Shown in pieces: positions 17,456 through 24,132 of a DNA stretch of 64,000 bases. Position 1 is the stretch's first letter. Every line of letters starts with the position of its first letter. Below the pieces are notes generated by a model that was given only the letters and a program-made list of their open reading frames with translations, had not been told where the DNA came from and made no database searches. The position numbers and the translations under genes were made by a program. Source of the stretch: an uncultured Alistipes sp. (GTDB lineage Bacteria; Bacteroidota; Bacteroidia; Bacteroidales; Rikenellaceae); the NCBI GenBank assembly GCA_938014215.1, contig CALLRW010000007.1:62001-126000 (forward strand), written 5' to 3'.

Positions 17456-17671
17456 TCTACTCTTAAAATCGCCAAATTTTATCGCCACGGAGAACGGAAT
17501 TTGCGCTCACGCTTTTCGGCGTGGGCTTTACTCGTTATCCGGTGGCAGGGTGTTTGGCGATACCCGAGAGTAGGATGCGAGGTTGGGTCCCACGCTTTTT
17601 TCATGTCCGTCGCCCCCCGAGCAAACCCAACCGCCGCCGGGACCCCGGTACATACTCTCAAAATCGCCAAA
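17456..17671. repeat. Three evenly spaced copies of a TTTGGCGAT...AGAGTA motif in alternating orientation
   Basis: TTTGGCGATTTTAAGAGTA (minus, 17456-17476), TTTGGCGATACCCGAGAGTA (plus, 17553-17572) and TTTGGCGATTTTGAGAGTA (minus, 17651-17671) occur at 97-98-bp intervals. The middle copy can pair with either flank, so two mutually exclusive stem-loops, or two inverted-repeat pairs, are possible. The interval also contains a CACGC-TTTTCG-GCGTG hairpin near 17512-17525. No protein family was recognised on either strand. Confidence 0.7.
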
Positions 17672-17673
17672 CC

Positions 17674-17802
17674 ATGTTCAAATCCTGCGCACTCTTCCTT
17701 TGCGGGCTGCTCTGCGGACTGCTCCTCACTCTGCTTTCCGCCCCCGCCCCGACCAACGGCTCAGACCGTTCGTCCGACACCCCGGCAAGTTCCGATTTTT
17801 AA
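17674..17802 (+). CDS. Possible 42-residue single-span membrane protein
   Basis: ATG at 17674 opens a short frame with hydrophobic residues about 5-22 (ALFLCGLLCGLLLTLLSAPA), then a Ser/Asp/Pro/Thr-rich tail, stopping 69 bp before prfA. The glycine-spaced hydrophobic segment followed by APA resembles YtxH-type small membrane proteins, but the match is by eye. The ATG sits two bases after the third copy of the TTTGGCGAT motif. No clear promoter was found, so it may be a chance frame. Confidence 0.35.
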   Translation: MFKSCALFLCGLLCGLLLTLLSAPAPTNGSDRSSDTPASSDF

Positions 17803-17824
17803 GCCGTAATTTTTAAATCTTGAG

Positions 17825-17867
17825 AATGTATCGTATCTTTGTGGTCAAAACAAAAATACGATACATT
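17825..17867 (+). promoter_or_regulatory. prfA promoter -7 element within a perfect 12-bp inverted repeat
   Basis: AATGTATCGTAT (17825-17836) and ATACGATACATT (17856-17867) are exact reverse complements separated by 19 bp. The -7 element TATCTTTG (17834-17841) overlaps the left arm, and the right arm ends 4 bp before the prfA start codon. It could be an operator covering the start site, or a leader hairpin that limits initiation. Confidence 0.6.
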
Positions 17868-17871
17868 TCTT

Positions 17872-18957
17872 ATGGCAGACAACTCCATATTGACCCGCCT
17901 CGACGGGCTGAAGCTCAAGTACGAGGAGACGGGACAGAAACTCACCGACCCCGAGGTGATCGCCGACGTCAAGCAGTTCGTGCAGCTCAACAAGGAGTAC
18001 AAGGAGCTCGAACCCATCATCGAGACCTCGGAACGCTACCGCACGGCCCTGGCCAACCTCGCCGAGGCGAAGGATACCTACGCCAACGACAAGGACGAGG
18101 AGATGCGCGAAATGGCCCGCGAGATGATCTCGGAGCTCGAACCGCAGATCGCCCAGCTCGAGGAGGAGATCAAGCTGCTCCTGATCCCGAAGGATCCCCA
18201 GGACTCGAAGAACGCCATCATGGAGATCCGCGGCGGTACGGGCGGCGACGAGGCGGCCCTCTTCGCCGGCGACCTGCTGCGCATGTACACCAAGTACATC
18301 GAGTCGAAGGGGTGGAAATACGAAATCACCTCCGCCTCGGAGGGCGCCGCCGGAGGTTACAAGGAGGTCGTCATGAAGGTCACCGGGCAGAACGTCTACG
18401 GAACGCTCAAGTACGAGTCGGGCGTCCACCGCGTGCAGCGCGTGCCGCAGACCGAGACCCAGGGCCGTGTCCACACGTCGGCCGCTTCGGTGGCCGTACT
18501 GCCCGAAGCCGAGGAGTTCGACGTCGAGATCTCGATGAACGACATCCGCAAGGATATCTTCTGCGCCTCGGGCCCCGGCGGACAGTCGGTCAACACGACC
18601 TACTCGGCCATCCGTCTGACGCACATCCCGACGGGCATCGTCGTGCAGTGCCAGGACCAGAAGTCGCAGCTGAAGAACTTCGACAAGGCCTTCGAGGAGC
18701 TGCGTACGCGCGTCTTCAACCTCGAATACTCGAAGTACCTCGACGAAATCGCCTCGAAGCGCAAGACGATGGTCTCGACGGGCGACCGTTCGGCCAAGAT
18801 CCGCACCTACAACTACCCGCAGGGACGTATCACCGACCACCGCATCAACTACACGATCTACAACCTCGCGGCCTTCATGGACGGCGACATTCAGGACTGC
18901 ATCGACCATCTGATCGTGGCCGAGAATGCCGAGCGTCTGAAGGAGAGCGAACTCTGA
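17872..18957 (+). CDS. prfA: Peptide chain release factor 1
   Basis: RF1 recognises UAA/UAG and triggers peptide release. I chose the start MADNSILTRLDGLK (17872), which aligns with other Bacteroidales RF1 and lies just after the inverted repeat; the product is 361 residues. The codon-recognition tripeptide is PQT (in RVPQTETQGRVHTSAAS), in the place of the RF1 PxT motif rather than the RF2 SPF. The catalytic GGQ is at residues 236-238 within SGPGGQSVNTTYSAIRLTH. It is not placed beside hemA or prmC here; a small exported gene follows by 66 bp. Confidence 0.97.
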   Translation: MADNSILTRLDGLKLKYEETGQKLTDPEVIADVKQFVQLNKEYKELEPIIETSERYRTALANLAEAKDTYANDKDEEMREMAREMISELEPQIAQLEEEIKLLLIPKDPQDSKNAIMEIRGGTGGDEAALFAGDLLRMYTKYIESKGWKYEITSASEGAAGGYKEVVMKVTGQNVYGTLKYESGVHRVQRVPQTETQGRVHTSAASVAVLPEAEEFDVEISMNDIRKDIFCASGPGGQSVNTTYSAIRLTHIPTGIVVQCQDQKSQLKNFDKAFEELRTRVFNLEYSKYLDEIASKRKTMVSTGDRSAKIRTYNYPQGRITDHRINYTIYNLAAFMDGDIQDCIDHLIVAENAERLKESEL

Positions 18958-19023
18958 TACCGGCGGGAAGGGGCAATATCCGCGGCGGAGAGACCGTTTG
19001 AAGGGAAGAGATTTCAAAACGCG

Positions 19024-19587
19024 ATGAAACGACTGACCATACTGCTCCTTGCCGCACTGGCGGCCGGGCTCCTCGCCCCGGCAACGATCCGGGCCGCGGC
19101 GCCGAAACCGCGCCCGCTCTACATCGTCAACGGCAAGGTGACCGACGAGATCCACTCGATCCCGCCCGAAGAGATCGAGCACGTCGAGATGCTCCCGGCC
19201 GACGAGGAGACCATCGCCCGCTACGGCCAGCAGGCCTCGAACGGCGTGATGCTCATCACGCTGCGCTACGACCAGCCGGCCCTTTTCCCGGCCGACACGA
19301 CCTTCGGCAACTACATCGCCCGGCAGGTCCGCTGGGAGGAGGACGAACCGGTGGCACGGGTCGTGCTGCGCTACACGGTCAACGAGGACGGGAGCCTGCG
19401 GGTCGACGAGACGCTCGAATCGACCGACAGCCGGCTGAAGCGCCGGGTGCTGAAGGCCGTAGAGGAGGCTCCGCGGTGGCAGCCGGCCCGGAAGAACGGC
19501 AAACCGGTTGCCAGCGAAGGGGTGCTGAGCATCCAGCTGCCCGAGGGCCGGCAGATGCCGCGCCGCGTCGAACTGGTCTACCGGTAG
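19024..19587 (+). CDS. Small exported protein combining a SusC-plug-like motif with a TonB C-terminal-like domain
   Basis: The 187-residue product has a signal peptide (about 1-25, ending IRAAAP). Residues about 32-80 (LYIVNGKVTDEIHSIPPEEI ... ARYGQQASNGVMLITLR) copy the pattern of the plug region of SusC-type TonB-dependent receptors (xxxYGxxAxNGVxxIT). Residues about 108-175 (VVLRYTVNEDGSLRVDETLE ... LKRRVLKAVEEAPRWQPARK) look like a TonB C-terminal domain. A single transmembrane anchor other than the signal is not visible. Similar plug/TonB-C combinations occur at the ends of Bacteroidota BlaR1-like proteins; here they stand alone. Function unknown. Confidence 0.7.
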   Translation: MKRLTILLLAALAAGLLAPATIRAAAPKPRPLYIVNGKVTDEIHSIPPEEIEHVEMLPADEETIARYGQQASNGVMLITLRYDQPALFPADTTFGNYIARQVRWEEDEPVARVVLRYTVNEDGSLRVDETLESTDSRLKRRVLKAVEEAPRWQPARKNGKPVASEGVLSIQLPEGRQMPRRVELVYR

Positions 19588-19648
19588 AAAACCGGGCCGC
19601 AGCAAGGCCGGCCGGGGCAGAGGCGAGGGGCTAGGCAAAACGGATCGG

Positions 19649-19758
19649 CGAGGTCGACCGGACGCAACAGACCGGGCGGTAGCGCAACAGACCGGACAGG
19701 ACACACCGGACGAGGTCGACCGGACGCAACAGACCGGGCGGTAGCGCAACAGACCGGA
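19649..19758. repeat. 62-bp tandem repeat (1.8 copies)
   Basis: A 48-bp block starting CGAGGTCGACCGGACGCAAC is present at 19649-19696 and exactly repeated at 19711-19758, a 62-bp period. Inside it GCAACAGACCGG recurs. It occupies the 315-bp gap before menA, in which nothing else was recognised. Confidence 0.9.
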
Positions 19759-19902
19759 GAACCGTTCGGCACACCTCTTCCGAGCCGCAACTCCGGGTTC
19801 GAAGGCCGTCCGTATCCCCGAAAAACGTGCACAAAGCGAAAAAAAGAATAGAGAGACGCCGCCCTCACTCCATGTGTCCATCACTCATTAAAACCTGAAA
19901 GT

Positions 19903-20814
19903 GTGAAAACCAACTCGCTTGCGGCCTGGATTGTGGCCGTCCGCCCGTACAGTCTGGGCAATGCCGTCATTCTGATTCTCGTGGGTTCGGCGCTGGCCTG
20001 GACCGACGGATCGTTCCATCTGATGCCGGCCGTGCTGTGCCTGGCCTTCGCCCTGCTGATGCAGTGCACGGCCAACCTGGTCAACGACCTCTGGGACTTC
20101 CTGAAGGGGGCCGATCAGCCCGACCGGCTGGGCCCCGACCGCGCCTTCGCCAAGGGATACATCACCCTGAAAGCCATGAAGGCCGGAATCGCCGGATTCA
20201 CGCTGGCCTCGTGTGCCGCCGGTCTGGGGATCCTCGCCTGGGCCCTCCACCACGAAACACTGGCCTGGGGAGGCTGGGAACTGGTCGCCGTGGGTGCCGT
20301 GTGTGTCCTCTTCGCCTACTTCTACACCGCCGGTCCGTGGCCCCTGGCCTATCACGGACTGGGCGACGTGGCCGTCATCCTCTTCTTCGGACTCATCCCC
20401 GTAGGCTTCACCTATTACGTACTCACGGGCACGTGGACGTGGGAGGTGATCGTCACGGCGCTGGCCTGCGGACTGGTGATCGACTCGATGCTGATGATCA
20501 ACAACTTCCGCGACCGTGACGAGGATGCCCGCTGCGGCAAGCGAACGATCGTCGTGGCGCTGGGAGCCAAATTCGGCAGCTGGAGCTACTTCGGACTCGG
20601 CCTTCTGGCCGTCGTGCTCTGCCTGACGCTGCTCGGCGGAGGCCGCACGTGGGCCGCCCTGCTGCCGCTCGTCTACCTCGTCGGACATGTCGCCACGTGG
20701 CGCAAACTGGTCCGCATCGACCACGGCGACGAACTGAACGTCTGTCTCGGTGAGACGGCCCGCAACATCATGCTGTTCGGGGCGCTGCTCACGATCGGAA
20801 TCCTGCTCGGCTGA
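19903..20814 (+). CDS. menA: 1,4-dihydroxy-2-naphthoate polyprenyltransferase
   Basis: MenA is an inner-membrane UbiA-family enzyme that joins a polyprenyl chain to dihydroxynaphthoate in menaquinone synthesis, fitting the menaquinone-only respiration of this phylum. The 303-residue protein is highly hydrophobic with about eight membrane spans. The Asp-rich prenyl-diphosphate motifs are NDLWDFLKGAD (near residue 60) and NNFRDRDED (near residue 204). The start is a GTG. The stop codon overlaps the xseA start (TGATG), which makes a coupled unit. No other men genes are in the window. Confidence 0.93.
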   Translation: MKTNSLAAWIVAVRPYSLGNAVILILVGSALAWTDGSFHLMPAVLCLAFALLMQCTANLVNDLWDFLKGADQPDRLGPDRAFAKGYITLKAMKAGIAGFTLASCAAGLGILAWALHHETLAWGGWELVAVGAVCVLFAYFYTAGPWPLAYHGLGDVAVILFFGLIPVGFTYYVLTGTWTWEVIVTALACGLVIDSMLMINNFRDRDEDARCGKRTIVVALGAKFGSWSYFGLGLLAVVLCLTLLGGGRTWAALLPLVYLVGHVATWRKLVRIDHGDELNVCLGETARNIMLFGALLTIGILLG

Positions 20815-22076
20815 TGGTTGAAAGTCCCCATATGACGCTGCGCGAACTGCAGCGACGCGTGAAGGCGGTCCTCGAGGGGCAGTTCGCCCTGCCCGTCTGG
20901 GTGAGCGCCGAGATCTCCGACCTGAAGGTCAACTACTCGGGCCACTGCTACCTGGAGCTGGTCGAGAAGGGGGGCGACAACGGAGTCCCCACGGCACAGG
21001 CCCGGGCCGTCGTCTGGCGTTCGCAATACCCGCGCATCGCCGCCTACTTCGAGGCCGAAACCGGACAACGGCTCGCCCCCGGGCTGAAGATCCTCGCAAA
21101 GGTGCTGGTCACCTACCACGAACTGTACGGCTTCTCGCTGCAGATCACCGACATCGACCCGTCGTACACGCTGGGCGATCTCGAACGGCAGCGGCAGCAG
21201 ACCATCGCCCAGCTGCAGCAGGACGGCGTCTGGGAGATGAACCGCGAGGTGGAGATGCCGGTCGTCGTGCAGCGCGTGGCGGTCGTCTCGAGCGCCAATG
21301 CCGCCGGCTATCAGGACTTCTGCAAGGAGCTGGCGAAGAGCCCCTACCGCTTCGAGGTGGAGCTCTTCGACGCCTTCATGCAGGGCGAAGCGGCCGAGCA
21401 GTCGATCATCGACGCCCTGTGCCGCGTGGCCGACCGGATGGAGGAGTTCGATGCCGTGGTGATGATCCGCGGCGGCGGGTCGCGCAGCGATCTGAACTGC
21501 TTCAACGCCTACCGGCTCTGCTCCTACGTGGCGCAGTTCCCGCTGCCGGTCATCACGGGCATCGGCCACGACAAGGATACGAGCGTCGCCGACATGGTGG
21601 CCCACACGGCGCTGAAGACCCCGACGGCCGTAGCCGGATGGCTCGTCGAGCGGATGTCGGGGGTCGAGGGGTGGCTGGACGGAGCCGCCCTGCAGCTGCA
21701 CGACGGCGTGCTGCGGCTGACCCGCACCCAGCAGGTGCGGCTCGAGGAGCTGTCGGGCGACGTGCGGCACCTCGCGCAGGGGCTGATCCGCCAGCGGCGG
21801 CTCGAACTCGAAAACCGCAACGAACGGTTCCGCCAGGCCGTCGGCGACTGGATCCGGGAGCAGAAGAAGCGTCTCGACACGACGGCCGAGCTGATCGAGA
21901 GCCGTTCGCCGCGCCACATTCTGCGCATGGGATTCGCCGTGGTGCGCCGTGACGGGCAGGCCATCCGGTCGGTCCGCCAGACAAAACCCGGCGAACGGCT
22001 GACGGTCGAGGTCCTGGACGGCCGCTTTGCAGTCGAGGTGGCCCCCGGGGAGCCGTCGCGAAACAGCAACCAATAA
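20814..22076 (+). CDS. xseA: Exodeoxyribonuclease VII large subunit
   Basis: XseA with XseB forms exonuclease VII, which degrades single-stranded DNA. The 420-residue protein has an N-terminal OB fold (about 1-110, with FALPVWVSAEISDLKVNYSG) and the catalytic domain with MIRGGGSRSDLNCFNAYRLC and TGIGHDKDTSVADMVAHTAL. A long helical C-terminal part follows. The start at 20814 overlaps the menA stop by one base; a second Met seven codons in (20832) is an alternative. xseB follows 27 bp downstream. Confidence 0.95.
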   Translation: MVESPHMTLRELQRRVKAVLEGQFALPVWVSAEISDLKVNYSGHCYLELVEKGGDNGVPTAQARAVVWRSQYPRIAAYFEAETGQRLAPGLKILAKVLVTYHELYGFSLQITDIDPSYTLGDLERQRQQTIAQLQQDGVWEMNREVEMPVVVQRVAVVSSANAAGYQDFCKELAKSPYRFEVELFDAFMQGEAAEQSIIDALCRVADRMEEFDAVVMIRGGGSRSDLNCFNAYRLCSYVAQFPLPVITGIGHDKDTSVADMVAHTALKTPTAVAGWLVERMSGVEGWLDGAALQLHDGVLRLTRTQQVRLEELSGDVRHLAQGLIRQRRLELENRNERFRQAVGDWIREQKKRLDTTAELIESRSPRHILRMGFAVVRRDGQAIRSVRQTKPGERLTVEVLDGRFAVEVAPGEPSRNSNQ

Positions 22077-22103
22077 CAACCGGCACGGACCGGTACGAAC
22101 CAT

Positions 22104-22307
22104 ATGGCAAAGAGACAACAACAGCAGGAACCAAGCTACGCCGAGGCCATCGCCGAGATCGAACGCATCCTCGGCCGCTTCCGCAACGAAGAGATGGAGG
22201 TGGACAGCCTCGCCGCCGAGGTGAAGCGCGCCACCGAACTGATCGCCCTCTGCAAGACCCGTCTGCACAAGGCCGAAGAGGAGGTCAACAAAATTCTGGA
22301 GGCATGA
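22104..22307 (+). CDS. xseB: Exodeoxyribonuclease VII small subunit
   Basis: The 67-residue helical protein (SYAEAIAEIERILGRF ... KRATELIALCKTRLHKAEEE) is a typical XseB, several copies of which wrap the XseA helices. It follows xseA directly, and its stop codon overlaps the start of the methyltransferase gene (ATGA). Confidence 0.93.
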   Translation: MAKRQQQQEPSYAEAIAEIERILGRFRNEEMEVDSLAAEVKRATELIALCKTRLHKAEEEVNKILEA

Positions 22308-23077
22308 AACGGCTGATCCGCTGGGCGCTGAACCATATCCCGCGCCCCGTGCTGCAGCGCATGGCCTCGTGGGCCGTCCCGGTCATGGGGCTCTTCTACC
22401 GCGGACGCGGCGTGGAGTGTCCGGTGTGCGGGGCGAAGTACCGCCGGTTCCTCCCCTACGGCTACGTCACCTCGCGTGCGAACGCCCTCTGTCCGCACTG
22501 CCTCTCGCTCGAGCGTCACCGGCTGCTGTGGCTCTACCTGACGCGCGAGACCAATCTGCTGACTACCTTCCCGCGCACGCTGCACATCGCCCCCGAGGTC
22601 TGCATCATGCGCCATCTGAAGCCCCACTTCGCCGGGCATCCCGGACAATACGTGACGGCAGATCTCGAGAGCCCGCTGGCCGACCTGCACTTCGACGTGC
22701 AGCAAATCCCGCTGGCCGACAACTCGGTGGAGGTCATCCTCTGCAACCACATCCTCGAGCACGTGGCCGACGACCGCCGGGCACTGCGCGAACTGCACCG
22801 CATCCTGAAACCCGGCGGATGGGGCATCCTCCTCTCGCCCGTCGACCTGCACTACGAGCGGACCTTCGAGGATGACACGATCACCGATCCCGCCGAGCGG
22901 ACGCGCATCTTCGGACAGTACGACCACCGCCGCATCTACGGCCGGGACTATGCCGACCGGCTGCGCGAAGCGGGGTTCGAGGCCGCCGACATCGACTACG
23001 CCTCCTCGCTCTCCGACGAGGAGCGGCGCCGCTATGCCCTGCCCGAGGATCACATTTACGTAGTCTACAAGCACTGA
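22304..23077 (+). CDS. SAM-dependent methyltransferase with N-terminal zinc ribbon
   Basis: The 257-residue protein has a four-cysteine zinc-ribbon pattern at the N-terminus (CPVCG at about residues 40-44 and CPHC about 27 residues later). A class I methyltransferase core of the type 11 family follows: LHIAPE in the SAM-binding region, a D at the end of strand 2 (TADLES), QQIPLADNSVEVILCNHILE and HRILKPGGW. The substrate cannot be read from the sequence. It is the last gene of the menA-xseA-xseB unit, coupled to xseB by a 4-bp overlap, and is closed by a strong terminator. No link to menaquinone is implied; MenG-type enzymes lack this ribbon. Confidence 0.82.
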   Translation: MKRLIRWALNHIPRPVLQRMASWAVPVMGLFYRGRGVECPVCGAKYRRFLPYGYVTSRANALCPHCLSLERHRLLWLYLTRETNLLTTFPRTLHIAPEVCIMRHLKPHFAGHPGQYVTADLESPLADLHFDVQQIPLADNSVEVILCNHILEHVADDRRALRELHRILKPGGWGILLSPVDLHYERTFEDDTITDPAERTRIFGQYDHRRIYGRDYADRLREAGFEAADIDYASSLSDEERRRYALPEDHIYVVYKH

Positions 23078-23107
23078 CGAAAAGAGGATCCCGGACTGAA
23101 CTCCACG

Positions 23108-23144
23108 AAAAAAGCCTTCGGACGATCCGTTCCGAAGGCTTTTT
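23108..23144 (+). terminator. Strong intrinsic terminator after the menA-methyltransferase unit
   Basis: AAAAAGCCTTCGGA (23109-23122) pairs perfectly with TCCGAAGGCTTTTT (23131-23144) around an 8-nt loop. The A and T tracts on either side make it usable from both directions. Confidence 0.9.
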
Positions 23145-23299
23145 GCATCAGATAAGGTGGGCTCTCCGCAAGATATGGGTCCTCCGCAACGAGAGTCGGG
23201 AAAGCAGGGGCCGAAAAAGACAGCCGGAACCGGGACTCGTGTCAGAGCCGGGACGGAACCGACACCACGACCGGAACTGTCAGCCCCTCGCCGCCGCAA

Positions 23300-23395
23300 A
23301 TGGAGCCAGCGTTGCAACCAACCTCGTCGCCGCAACCAGTCCCGACATCGCAACCAGCCCCGTCGCCGCAACCCGCTCCAACGCCGCGGCCGGAA
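23300..23395. repeat. Degenerate ~18-bp repeats after the hemolysin-III gene
   Basis: Variants of CGTCGCCGCAACCAGTCC recur about four times in the non-coding DNA between the terminator at 23144 and the 3' end of the hemolysin-III gene. Nothing else was recognised in the 23145-23398 gap. Confidence 0.6.
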
Positions 23396-23398
23396 GCG

Positions 23399-24055
23399 TC
23401 AGTAGAGGTAGAAGACGATGCCGATGAAGTGGCAGACGACGGCCAGGTTGATCAGCAGGTGCCACACCATGTGGTGGTAACGGAACCCCTTGCGGGCGTA
23501 GAACCACGCCCCGAGGGTGTAGAGCACTCCGCCGGCGGCGATCAGCCAGAGCAGCTGCACCGAGGCGTGACGGATGAACATCGGCAGGAAGAAGACGATC
23601 GTCCACCCCATCACCAGGTAGATCGTCAGGCTCACGGCCGGAATCGACCGCCGCGAAAGCGACTTGTAGAAGATGCCGAACACCACCATCGCCCACTGCA
23701 GCACGGTAATCAGCACCCCCTGCCAGCCACCGATGACCGACAGCGCGATGGGGGTATAGCTTCCGGCGATGGCCACGTAGATGAAGATGTGGTCGAGGAT
23801 GTGGAAAACCTCCTTGTGCCGCGAGGCCGGATTCATCGAGTGGTAGAGCGTCGAGGCGAGAAACATCAGAAAGATCGAGATCACGAAGATCGACACCGAC
23901 ACCGAGGCCAGCACGCCGTCGGGATCGTGGACGTAGGCCCATACCGCCGCAAACGGCAGCGCCACGAGCGTCGCCAGCGACATCACGCCGTGCGAGACGG
24001 CATTGGCCACCTCTTCCCCGAGTGTCGGGACATAAATTCCCTTTTTCATTCCCAT
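23399..24055 (-). CDS. Hemolysin III / PAQR-family membrane protein
   Basis: The 218-residue protein has seven hydrophobic spans and the family signatures: EEVANAVSHGVMS near the start, STLYHS (about 69-74), HILDHIFIYVAIAGSYTP and the C-terminal HHMVWHLLINLAVVCHF, with the conserved His/Asp residues thought to bind a metal. Bacterial members are often called hemolysin III, but for most there is no evidence of lysis; a membrane-lipid or metal-related role is equally possible. ATG codons at 24055 and 24049 are both usable. Its promoter interlocks with that of the divergent RSH gene. Confidence 0.88.
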   Translation of the reverse strand: MGMKKGIYVPTLGEEVANAVSHGVMSLATLVALPFAAVWAYVHDPDGVLASVSVSIFVISIFLMFLASTLYHSMNPASRHKEVFHILDHIFIYVAIAGSYTPIALSVIGGWQGVLITVLQWAMVVFGIFYKSLSRRSIPAVSLTIYLVMGWTIVFFLPMFIRHASVQLLWLIAAGGVLYTLGAWFYARKGFRYHHMVWHLLINLAVVCHFIGIVFYLY

Positions 24056-24080
24056 GATAGAAGCATTTGGTTCGACGTGT

Positions 24081-24109
24081 CAAATTTATAATTTTTTTTC
24101 ATATCTTTG
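24081..24109. promoter_or_regulatory. Interlocked divergent promoters (hemolysin III / RSH)
   Basis: TAAATTTG on the minus strand (24081-24088) and TATCTTTG on the plus strand (24102-24109) are both TAnnTTTG -7 elements, 13 bp apart. Each promoter's -33 region must therefore lie within the other's start region. -33 matches are weak on both sides. Confidence 0.5.
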
Positions 24110-24132
24110 CAAGGAAGGTTATTTGGTTAGGT

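Noticed and set aside
17479..17670. Short minus-strand frame across the TTTGGCGAT motif region
   Set aside because: It overlaps a structured repeat element and has no start or promoter signal that distinguishes it from chance.
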